A model generated the notes under the pieces. It worked only from the letters and a program-made list of their open reading frames with translations. It did no database searches and had not been told where the DNA came from. From an uncultured Neglectibacter sp. (GTDB lineage Bacteria; Bacillota; Clostridia; Oscillospirales; Acutalibacteraceae), in assembly GCA_947647615.1 (NCBI GenBank), contig CANSKS010000026.1:1-38004 (forward strand): a stretch of DNA of 38,004 bases. The letters run 5' to 3'. The position numbers and the translations under genes were made by a program. This document shows positions 14,881-21,682 of the stretch, one piece after another. Position 1 is the stretch's first letter. The number at the start of each line of letters is the position of its first letter.

Positions 14881-15789
14881 ATGAGCTTTCTTTTTCACGA
14901 GACCATTACAAGCTGGAAGGACTGGGGAAGGGTTTTCCAATCCATACCGGCATTTTCTCCTTTGCTGGAAGAAATTTTTCGTCGGGAAGGCCTTCCCTAT
15001 ATGCAGCCTCAAAACCTGACACCGGGTACAAACGCCGTATTCCGGGTAGGGAAATGGGTGGCGAAGGTCTTTTTCCCAAAGGAATCCGGCCTGGACCCTT
15101 TGCCCGATTTTCGCAACGAAGCCGCTGTCTGCGGCAAACTCGCCTCTTTTTCCGTACCTACGCCCCTGTTGGCTGCCCAGGGAGAAATCCGGGACAAATA
15201 CCTTTTTTATTACCTTATCACGGAATACTGCCCGGGAGAGGAAGCTGGCCACTGGCTGAGTCACGCCTCAGGAGAACAAAAGGCAGAATTTGTGCGGCAG
15301 ATAAAAGCCCTCCTGAGCAAAATGAACCAACCGGCCGACGGCCTTATTCCTCCTATCGACTTGCTGAAGCGTAGTCTGGAGAATCCCCGCCTTAAAGAGC
15401 TTCCTCCCTCTTTGGCTCAAGAGATGATGGCTCGGGCCAAAACCCTCCCTCTTTCCCCTGCTGTGCTGGTGCATGGCGACCTTACCGGAGAAAACCTGTT
15501 GGTAGATCAGGGGGGACGCATTGTGTTAATCGACTGTGCCGACGCCTGCCTTGCGCCCCCTTGGTACGAACTGGGACCTCTTGTTTTTGAACTGTTCCAA
15601 TGTGACCGAGAACTGCTCCGGGCCTTTGCGGCCGACGACCCGAATTCTTTCGTAGAACGCACTATAGACGCTCTGTGTATTCACGATTTTGGCGCCTCGC
15701 TGCTCACATCCGCCGCCAGCAGAAGCCACCGGCCTGCTTTTCTCTCTTTAAAGGAGGTAAAGGCTTTCTTGGGGAAGCGGTTTTCCTAA
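14881..15789 (+). CDS. APH-type phosphotransferase family protein
   Basis: 302 residues from the ATG at 14881, with AGGAGG 8 nt upstream. The kinase core is visible: a nucleotide-loop region GTNAVFRVGKWVAKVFF with the probable ATP lysine, an E in DFRNEAAVCGKL, the catalytic loop VLVHGDLTGENLLV (D200, N205), and the metal-binding D218 in VLIDCADA. This is the aminoglycoside phosphotransferase / choline kinase-like superfamily. Most such chromosomal genes phosphorylate unidentified small molecules, so antibiotic resistance should not be assumed. Upstream lies a HAD phosphatase gene. Confidence 0.88.
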   Translation: MSFLFHETITSWKDWGRVFQSIPAFSPLLEEIFRREGLPYMQPQNLTPGTNAVFRVGKWVAKVFFPKESGLDPLPDFRNEAAVCGKLASFSVPTPLLAAQGEIRDKYLFYYLITEYCPGEEAGHWLSHASGEQKAEFVRQIKALLSKMNQPADGLIPPIDLLKRSLENPRLKELPPSLAQEMMARAKTLPLSPAVLVHGDLTGENLLVDQGGRIVLIDCADACLAPPWYELGPLVFELFQCDRELLRAFAADDPNSFVERTIDALCIHDFGASLLTSAASRSHRPAFLSLKEVKAFLGKRFS

Positions 15790-15815
15790 CTTTTTAAAAT
15801 GCCGCCTCCAAAAAG

Positions 15816-15851
15816 GTGCAGTTTGTTTCCGGCGGCTTTCCGCTGCACTTT
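15816..15851 (+). terminator. Possible terminator of the APH-type kinase gene
   Basis: GTGCAG (15816-15821) pairs with CTGCAC (15843-15848), followed by TTT. An overlapping alternative stem uses GCCGCC (15801-15806) and GGCGGC (15831-15836). The two are mutually exclusive and the T tract is short. Confidence 0.4.
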
Positions 15852-15856
15852 AACAC

Positions 15857-15891
15857 AAAAAAACGACCTGCCCGGACTCTTTCCTGGCAGG
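15857..15891 (-). terminator. Strong terminator ending the long minus-strand gene run
   Basis: On the minus strand CCTGCC, GGA, a short loop, TCC and GGCAGG form an extended stem, followed within three bases by T7. It lies 17 nt beyond the stop of the pentapeptide gene, so it is the likely end of transcripts from the 15908-30482 gene run. Confidence 0.85.
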
Positions 15892-15907
15892 CCATTTTGC
15901 TTTTTGG

Positions 15908-16504
15908 TTAAAAATCTTCTATGATAATTCCCAAGGCAACCAGCAGATTCATCACTTCCGGTAAAGAAAACCTGGCTTTTTGGGCCCGGTTGTTTTCCAA
16001 GGAAAAGAGGTATTCCTCTGCACCCCGGAAATCTGCGGAACGCAAATCATTATGGGAAAAAGAGGTGCCCCGCAAACGAGCCTGACGGAAGCTGGCCTCC
16101 GAAAGGTTGCACTCCTCAAAATAGCTGCCCGAGAAATCGCATTGGGAAAAATCCTGCTTCCGAAGGTCTAATCCATAAAACACGCAGTGCCGTGCCTCAC
16201 ACCGAAGCAAGGCATCGAAAGGCAAAAAGCCCATTTCCCTTTTCCGAACATCTAAAAGCTCCGCCCAGTTGAGGCCGGCCAAAGAGCATTCTTCAAAACG
16301 GTTGCCAAAAGCCTGGATCTCCCGGAATTTCAAACCGGTGAGTACACAGCGGCGAAAGGAACAGCCAACAAAGCGGCAGCCAGTAAAAGAAAGCTCCTGC
16401 AGCCTGCAATTTTCAAAAGTGCAATCTTCTAAAATCGCCCCTCGAAATTCCTTTTCAAAAACTTCGATCTCCGAAAAAGCCTCCCCCACATATTCTTCTG
16501 CCAT
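15908..16504 (-). CDS. Pentapeptide-repeat protein, Qnr/McbG-like
   Basis: 198 residues from the ATG at 16504; a GTG 12 nt earlier is the alternative. Most of the protein consists of five-residue repeats with Phe or Leu at the centre, for example FENC, FVGCSF, FGNRFEEC, DFSQCDFSGSYF and ADFRGAEEY. This predicts a right-handed quadrilateral beta-helix. A non-repeat break near 70-95 and the hydrophobic C-terminal helix ending LGIIIEDF recall Qnr proteins, whose DNA-mimicking helix protects gyrase from quinolones. Many pentapeptide proteins have no known role, so gyrase protection is only a possibility. It is the last gene of the run, 37 nt after the comEA-like gene. Confidence 0.85.
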   Translation of the reverse strand: MAEEYVGEAFSEIEVFEKEFRGAILEDCTFENCRLQELSFTGCRFVGCSFRRCVLTGLKFREIQAFGNRFEECSLAGLNWAELLDVRKREMGFLPFDALLRCEARHCVFYGLDLRKQDFSQCDFSGSYFEECNLSEASFRQARLRGTSFSHNDLRSADFRGAEEYLFSLENNRAQKARFSLPEVMNLLVALGIIIEDF

Positions 16505-16541
16505 GGTCCCAGTCACGTCCTTTCTGTCAAAAACAAGGCTT

Positions 16542-16949
16542 TTAGCTCTTTGCTTTCCCGGTTTCTCCCACTGTCACATAATCCCGCAGAGAATCCAATG
16601 TTTTTTCTCCAATGCCAGGCACCTCGGTAAGCTCTTCTACGGAAAAGAAAACGCCGCATTCTTCCCGGTAAGTCACAATCCGCTGTGCCAGCACAGGGCC
16701 AATTCCCGGCAGACGTTCCAGCTCCCCGGCTGTGGCCTTGTTAAGATCCATCCGGTCAGCTTCCAGGATTGCGCCGGAAGCTGCGGCTTCCGGCTGCGAA
16801 GAATTTTCCAAAGCAGGAAAAAAGGCCGTTCCTTCCGGGAAAGACACCTCCGGCATGAGCGTAAAGGCGCTTTGATGAACGGCCAACAAGGCTAGGCACA
16901 CAAGGACGGTAAGCGATGCCAGGACCGAAAAGGGCGTGCAGCGTTTCAA
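16542..16949 (-). CDS. ComEA-like helix-hairpin-helix DNA-binding protein, short form
   Basis: 135 residues with a TTG start set by GGGAAG 5 nt upstream. An N-terminal hydrophobic helix (about 9-30) is a membrane anchor or signal. Residues about 67-126 hold two helix-hairpin-helix units: LNKATAGELERLPGIGPVLAQRI and VEELTEVPGIGEKTLDSL (described in part). This is the ComEA DNA-binding module that captures double-stranded DNA outside the membrane during transformation. It lacks the SLBB domain found in Bacillus ComEA, and no comEB/comEC is adjacent, so a competence role is uncertain. It lies 9 nt after rluD. Confidence 0.85.
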   Translation of the reverse strand: MKRCTPFSVLASLTVLVCLALLAVHQSAFTLMPEVSFPEGTAFFPALENSSQPEAAASGAILEADRMDLNKATAGELERLPGIGPVLAQRIVTYREECGVFFSVEELTEVPGIGEKTLDSLRDYVTVGETGKAKS

Positions 16950-16958
16950 GGCTCTTCC

Positions 16959-17879
16959 CTACTTTTCCTGTAATTTAGAAAGAAATGTTTCAAAATACTC
17001 GGGCAACGGCGCAAAAAATTCTAAATATTCCCCCGAACGGGGATGCACAAAACCGATTTTTCCGGCATGCAGGCATTGGCCTTCCAGGGAAGTAATCACT
17101 TTTTTAGGCCCATAAACCGGGTCCCCTGCCACTGGGTGGCCTAGATATGCCATGTGTACCCGAATTTGATGAGTGCGGCCTGTTTCCAACCGCAAGCGCA
17201 AAAAAGAAAAGCCTTCATACTGCCGCTCCACAAAAAAGTGAGTAATCGCCTCCCTGGCAGAAGGGGAATGGGGCAGCACTGCCATCTTTTTACGCTCGGC
17301 AGGGTGGCGGCCGAGCGGGGCGTTTACCGTTCCTTCCAGTTCCCGAAACCCGCCATAGACCACCGCGTAGTATTCCCTGGTAAAACTGTGAGCCTTGATC
17401 TGCTCTGCCAGACGGGTGTGGGAAAAATCGTTTTTCGCCACAATGAGAAGACCGCTGGTGTCTTTATCGATCCGATGGACAATACCCGGCCGCAACACGC
17501 CGTTAATCCCGGAAAGGGTAGCGCCGCAATGAAAGAGCAGAGCGTTGACCAAGGTGTTTTCAAGGTGACCCGGAGCGGGATGCACCACCATGCCCTTTGG
17601 TTTGTTGACCACCAACAAATCCCCGTCTTCATAAACAATCTCTAAAGGAATGTTCTGAGGGGTTATGTCCAAGACCCTGGGTTCCGGGATAAAAACCGCA
17701 ATCTTATCTCCGGAAGACAGCCTGGTACTTTTGGAAACAGGCTGGCCGTTACAAGTCACATGGCCTTCCGAGATCAAAAGCTGCACTGCCGAACGGGTAG
17801 TCCCTTCCAGGCAGTCTGCCAGAAACTTATCGGCCCGCCGGCCGCTTTCGTCTTCTCCCACCAAAAATTCCCGGCTCAC
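16959..17879 (-). CDS. rluD: RluD-type pseudouridine synthase
   Basis: 306 residues with a GTG start overlapping the lspA stop (GTGA), preceded by GGAGG at 8 nt. An S4 RNA-binding domain occupies about 14-72. The catalytic domain has LLVVNKPKGMVVHPAPGH and HRIDKDTSG, with D138 as the catalytic Asp, and ends with TGRTHQIRVHM. This is the RluA/RluD (YlyB) family, which isomerises uridines in 23S rRNA; the exact positions modified are inferred from homologues. The lspA-rluD pairing is conserved in Firmicutes (lspA-ylyB). Confidence 0.93.
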   Translation of the reverse strand: MSREFLVGEDESGRRADKFLADCLEGTTRSAVQLLISEGHVTCNGQPVSKSTRLSSGDKIAVFIPEPRVLDITPQNIPLEIVYEDGDLLVVNKPKGMVVHPAPGHLENTLVNALLFHCGATLSGINGVLRPGIVHRIDKDTSGLLIVAKNDFSHTRLAEQIKAHSFTREYYAVVYGGFRELEGTVNAPLGRHPAERKKMAVLPHSPSAREAITHFFVERQYEGFSFLRLRLETGRTHQIRVHMAYLGHPVAGDPVYGPKKVITSLEGQCLHAGKIGFVHPRSGEYLEFFAPLPEYFETFLSKLQEK

Positions 17880-18442
17880 TTACCTTCCTCCAAAGGCGTT
17901 TCCTGGGTAAATTCCTCTTTTTTCTCCCCGGCCGCCCCAGGTCCCTCTTCCCCGGCAGGCTCTTTCACAAAAAAGAGGACATGAATCAAAAACAGTACCA
18001 CGCTCACCGTGATACAGCAATCGGCAAAGTTAAAAATATAATCGAAAAACAGGACATGGAAAAAATCCGTCACATAACCGCGAAGAAAACGGTCGGCCAA
18101 GTTGCCAAAACCGCCCGCCAAGATCAAAGCAGAAGCAGCCAAGCTAAAAAAGCTGTGGGCCCGGTAACGGAACACCATAACCAGAATAGCCGCCGAGGCC
18201 AAAATCGTAACTAGAACCAGCAGCCAAGCCGCCCCCTGGAACAGCCCGAAAGCCGCTCCGGTATTTTCCAGGTAAGAAAGCTCCAGAAAGCCGGGGATCA
18301 CTGTCACTGTGCCCACAGGCTTCAAGTAGAGCTGCACGAGGTATTTTGAAATTTGATCTGCCGCCAACAGAAAAACTGCGGCGGAAAGTGCCAGCACAAT
18401 ATTCCTGGCACTGTGAACCTGCGACTTTTCTTCCAACGCCAT
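17876..18442 (-). CDS. lspA: Lipoprotein signal peptidase (signal peptidase II)
   Basis: 188 residues from the ATG at 18442, chosen over an upstream in-frame start because AAGGGAAG precedes it and the protein then begins near the first membrane helix. It has four transmembrane segments. The family blocks are LAADQISKYLV, YLENTGAAFGLF, GGFGNLADRFLRGYVTDFF and FNFADCCI, giving catalytic aspartates D126 and D141. It cleaves prolipoproteins after diacylglyceryl modification. The C-terminus carries an unusually long acidic, Gly/Glu-rich tail (about 162-188). The stop overlaps rluD. Confidence 0.97.
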   Translation of the reverse strand: MALEEKSQVHSARNIVLALSAAVFLLAADQISKYLVQLYLKPVGTVTVIPGFLELSYLENTGAAFGLFQGAAWLLVLVTILASAAILVMVFRYRAHSFFSLAASALILAGGFGNLADRFLRGYVTDFFHVLFFDYIFNFADCCITVSVVLFLIHVLFFVKEPAGEEGPGAAGEKKEEFTQETPLEEGK

Positions 18443-18498
18443 AAAGCTTTCTTCCCTTTCTCTTCCGCTTTCCAAAAGGCAACCCGGCTTAGATGGGC

Positions 18499-18533
18499 GG
18501 CCCAGCACCTAAATGTTGAGCAGCTGCCGGGCC
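18499..18533 (-). other. Intercistronic hairpin between divIVA and lspA
   Basis: On the minus strand GGCCCGGCA and TGCTGGGCC pair over nine positions, one being a G-U wobble, around a 17-nt loop. No T tract follows. It sits in the 98-nt gap before lspA and might be an mRNA processing or stability element. Confidence 0.35.
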
Positions 18534-18540
18534 AGCGGTG

Positions 18541-19644
18541 TTATTTCTTCCGCTTTTTCTTTGTAACTTCTACGTCTTCCCCAAACTCCAAATTGCTGAA
18601 ATGGGAGTCTTTTTCCCGGCGAAGCGACTCCGGTATATTGGAATAAGCCCGAACGTCAATCCCCACATCGGTGAGATCATCCTCTAAGGGCAAATCACCC
18701 AAGGATTCAGGCATTTGAATTTGTTCCTGCGTATAATCTACCCGGTCGTGTAAAGTGGGTTCATACCCTGGTGGGCTGCTCCGAACTTCTTTTTCTGTCT
18801 TTTTGAGGGCGGGCTGCTGGAAGGTTGGCCGGGCCACAGGTCTACTACCGGCAGCCGCCGTAGGAGCTCTTTCTTCCTTTGAATCTTCTTCCTCATAAAA
18901 AGGCACTGGAACGCTTTCCTCTACACGGGGCCGGGGAGCAGGCACCGGTATGGCAACCTGGCTTGACACTTTCGGTACAGATACCGGTACTGGCTCCGGT
19001 TCAGGTTCGGGCTCGGATTCCGGCTCCGGCAAAGATTCCGGAGCCAGGTGGGCAGGTTCTTTTACTCGGAAAGTTGGAATGTGGTTAATAGCTTCCAAAT
19101 GCTTTTTATACATTTCCAGCAAAGAGCCGCGAAAAGCTGTCACCTGGCGCTTGATCTCTTCCAATTCTGTCTTTTTGGTTTCCGCCTGGCTCATATATTC
19201 TTGCGCTGCTTTCGCAGCGTCTGTTTTAGCATTTTCTAACAGCTTTTGGGAAGCAGCTTCTGCTTTTTCCAAGGTCTGCCTGGCTTCGTCCTCCGCATCA
19301 GCCAAAATGACCTGAGCCTTGTTCTGGGCTTCCTGGACAGAATCCTTTGCCAGCTTCTGAGCGCTTAAGAGCGCTTCCTTGATGCCGTCTTCTTCTAACC
19401 GGTAAGATTCTACCTTTTCCGCCAAAATAGCCAGCTTTTGCTGCATATCGGAATTTTTACCCCGCAGTTCCGAGATTTGCGCGGTGAGCTCCCCATTTTT
19501 CTGTACCGCCTCATCCCGCTGAGCCAGCAATTCCTCGAAGGAAGCCACTACATCGTCAATAAAATTATCGACATCTTCCGGTTTATAGCCGGAAAAACCC
19601 GCTTTTCCAAAACTGACTTCATTGATTTCTTTTACCGTAAGCAT
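18541..19644 (-). CDS. divIVA: DivIVA-family cell polarity/division protein with long Pro/Glu-rich tail
   Basis: 367 residues. The N-terminus SFGKAGFSGYKPEDVDNFIDDV is the DivIVA lipid-binding domain (1-60), with hydrophobic residues at the crossed loop. A long coiled coil follows (about 60-185), rich in Ala/Gln/Glu/Lys. The C-terminal half is unlike Bacillus DivIVA (164 aa): a low-complexity segment with repeated EP pairs (about 205-222), a Pro/Val-rich part, and a Lys-rich end, KKKRKK. DivIVA recognises negatively curved membrane at septa and poles and recruits division and sporulation partners. GGGAGA precedes the ATG. It follows ylmH, as in other Firmicutes. Confidence 0.9.
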   Translation of the reverse strand: MLTVKEINEVSFGKAGFSGYKPEDVDNFIDDVVASFEELLAQRDEAVQKNGELTAQISELRGKNSDMQQKLAILAEKVESYRLEEDGIKEALLSAQKLAKDSVQEAQNKAQVILADAEDEARQTLEKAEAASQKLLENAKTDAAKAAQEYMSQAETKKTELEEIKRQVTAFRGSLLEMYKKHLEAINHIPTFRVKEPAHLAPESLPEPESEPEPEPEPVPVSVPKVSSQVAIPVPAPRPRVEESVPVPFYEEEDSKEERAPTAAAGSRPVARPTFQQPALKKTEKEVRSSPPGYEPTLHDRVDYTQEQIQMPESLGDLPLEDDLTDVGIDVRAYSNIPESLRREKDSHFSNLEFGEDVEVTKKKRKK

Positions 19645-19723
19645 CTTGCCTGTCTCCCTTATTTATATTTCCTGCATTGAACCGATAAACGGCCCTTTCC
19701 CGTATGAGGCCCCAACCGGTCAA

Positions 19724-20401
19724 TCAAAACCTGCCCTTTCCACGAACCGAAAGCAGGTCGCCCTCATTCAAACGAAAAGCCCCGGATAAGCATTCCCGGT
19801 GGTTCACCGCCACAAGGCCACCGCTTACCATCGCCGCCGCTTTTTCCCGGCTTACCCGGCAAAGGAATGCCACCAAACAATCTAAGCGCTCCGAGGCCAC
19901 CACGCCCGAAATATCCAAAAAGCCAAAGCCCGAAGGAAGTCCCCCCACAAAACCCGTTTCCCCGCGAACCCCTACTTTTCCAACCTTTTGGATATTTTGG
20001 AGTAAATAATCTGCCATTTCCATTTTCACAAAGGCCACACAGCGGCCTGGCTCCAGGAGGATATCCCCCACCACAGTCCGCTTCAGCCCCAAAGCCATGA
20101 AAGCCCCTAAAAAATCCCGGTGGGTCAAGATATCTTCTCCGCGATAGGAAAACGTCAAGGGCGCAACGGGAAAATGCTCCGGGGAAGGCTCCAAGTAATT
20201 TGGGAAAACACCGGCCACTTTCCTCTGTGCCTCTTCATAACCGCCCCAAAGCAAGAAGCTTGCCTTCCTCCGAAAAAGAAAACCTTCCGCTTCTTCTGAC
20301 TGGGCCTCGTCTAAAAAGCCAAGGAAGCAGGGTCTTCTTTGGGAAAGCCGATGAAGATCTTCCAACTTGGCAAAGAACAGATCTGATATTTCCTGTTTCA
20401 T
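19724..20401 (-). CDS. ylmH: YlmH-family S4-domain RNA-binding protein
   Basis: 225 residues. The C-terminal S4 domain (about 152-225) includes RLDCLVAFLCRVSREKAAAMV and VNHREC followed by GDLLSVRGKGRF, as in YlmH/RqcP-type proteins. In Bacillus subtilis this protein joins ribosome quality control (alanine-tail synthesis on stalled 50S subunits) and is encoded between ylmG and divIVA. The N-terminal part is shorter than usual. The ATG lies 10 nt after the sepF stop and I see no clear Shine-Dalgarno sequence, so translation may depend on coupling to sepF. Confidence 0.85.
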   Translation of the reverse strand: MKQEISDLFFAKLEDLHRLSQRRPCFLGFLDEAQSEEAEGFLFRRKASFLLWGGYEEAQRKVAGVFPNYLEPSPEHFPVAPLTFSYRGEDILTHRDFLGAFMALGLKRTVVGDILLEPGRCVAFVKMEMADYLLQNIQKVGKVGVRGETGFVGGLPSGFGFLDISGVVASERLDCLVAFLCRVSREKAAAMVSGGLVAVNHRECLSGAFRLNEGDLLSVRGKGRF

Positions 20402-20411
20402 GGATACTTAA

Positions 20412-20921
20412 TTAAAAATAGAGGCCACTGTTTTCCAGCTCGTCTAATACATCTTCCCCCGTGAGATCTACATTATAAGGAGTAATAATAAAAGTGTTCG
20501 TAGCAATTCGCTTGATCTTCCCGTTGTTGGCATAAGCCACGCCGCTTAAAAAGTCCACCACCCGGCGGGAGACATCTTTTTCTGTCTTTTCTAAATTGAG
20601 TACCACGGTGTGGCGCTCGATAAGCTCATCGGCAATGGCCCTGGTTTCTTCCCCAAAAGAAGTAGGCTTAAAAAGCACCACTTGAAGCTGAGCCTTCGCG
20701 TTGATATTTACCACCTTATTGCTCCTGGTCTCCCGAGGGGAATAAGAAGAAAAAGAAACCCGTCTCACCGGCTCCGAATAGGAAGAATAAGAAGAACCGG
20801 ATGAATTGGAAGAATAGTCCTCTTCCTCCTGAGGCTCGTCCTCATAATATTCTTCTTCCTCGTACTCGTCGTCCGGAGAATTCCACATCAGTTTTTGGAG
20901 CTTATTTACAAAGCCCGACAT
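20412..20921 (-). CDS. sepF: Cell division protein SepF
   Basis: 169 residues from the ATG at 20921, set by GGGAGGT at 8 nt and by the family-typical start MSGFVNKLQKLMWN, an amphipathic membrane-binding helix. An acidic, Tyr/Ser-rich linker (about 16-62) leads to the SepF core: VVLFKPTSFGEETRAIADEL, then VVNLNLE-like and RRVVDFLSGVAYA blocks. SepF tethers FtsZ filaments to the membrane at the septum. The neighbours yggS, ylmH and divIVA confirm the assignment; the usual ylmG (YggT-type) gene between sepF and ylmH is absent here. Confidence 0.95.
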   Translation of the reverse strand: MSGFVNKLQKLMWNSPDDEYEEEEYYEDEPQEEEDYSSNSSGSSYSSYSEPVRRVSFSSYSPRETRSNKVVNINAKAQLQVVLFKPTSFGEETRAIADELIERHTVVLNLEKTEKDVSRRVVDFLSGVAYANNGKIKRIATNTFIITPYNVDLTGEDVLDELENSGLYF

Positions 20922-20959
20922 GCTATCAACCTCCCAAAACCGGAAAACTTCTCTATGAT

Positions 20960-21682
20960 TCAATAGGCCCTGCGCCCAAAAAGGAAAGAACCCACACGCA
21001 CCATGGTGGCGCCGCATTGAATCGCCTCTTTAAAATCGGAGGACATCCCCATAGAAAGACAATTCATAAATATATTATCTATTTTTTTCGCTCTTATGTC
21101 AACATAATATTGAAACATAGAAGAAAAATATGCCCGAAGCTTGCTTTTGTCGTCGCTGGCGGGCGGAATAGCCATAAGTCCCTGCACCTGTATTCCGGGA
21201 AGCAGACTCAGCTGCCATAAAAGCTCCTCCAAAGCTTCCGGAAGCACACCGCTTTTGCTTTCTTCCCTGCCTACATTCACCTCTACCAGCACTCGGGTGA
21301 CCAGCCCGGCCTTTTGGGAAAGCCGGGAAATTTCTTCCGCCAGCTTCAAACTGCTTACCGATTGGATGCAGCTTACCTTTCCAATCAAATACTTCACTTT
21401 ATTCGTCTGCAATGTGCCAATGAACTGGCATTGGCATTGTTGGAGGTTTAAAGCTTCGTATTTTTCCAAAAACTCTTGAACACGGTTTTCTCCTATCAGG
21501 GAAAGCCCGCTTTCTATCCCATGGTTAATCACCTCTACCGGCACCGTTTTGGTGGCGGCCAGCAAAGATATTTCCTCCGGCTTTCTGCCGGAAGAAAAGG
21601 CTGCCTCTGCAATTTCTTCCTTCACACGCTTAAAATTTTCATCGAAGGTGCAAAAACGTTCAGCGTACAAGTTTTCCATCAT
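20960..21682 (-). CDS. yggS: YggS/PLPBP pyridoxal phosphate homeostasis protein
   Basis: 240 residues; two adjacent ATGs (21682, 21679) make the exact start ambiguous by one codon. The block ISLLAATKTVP has the PLP-binding K45. IGENRVQEFLEKY, VEVNVGREESKSGV and the C-terminal LSMGMSSDFKEAIQCGATMVRVGSFLFG block are diagnostic of the alanine-racemase-like, non-catalytic PLPBP family. It buffers pyridoxal phosphate and affects amino-acid metabolism. The start overlaps the end of the HlyD-like gene by about 20 nt, implying coupled translation. It is the ylmE position of the Bacillus division cluster. Confidence 0.96.
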   Translation of the reverse strand: MMENLYAERFCTFDENFKRVKEEIAEAAFSSGRKPEEISLLAATKTVPVEVINHGIESGLSLIGENRVQEFLEKYEALNLQQCQCQFIGTLQTNKVKYLIGKVSCIQSVSSLKLAEEISRLSQKAGLVTRVLVEVNVGREESKSGVLPEALEELLWQLSLLPGIQVQGLMAIPPASDDKSKLRAYFSSMFQYYVDIRAKKIDNIFMNCLSMGMSSDFKEAIQCGATMVRVGSFLFGRRAY

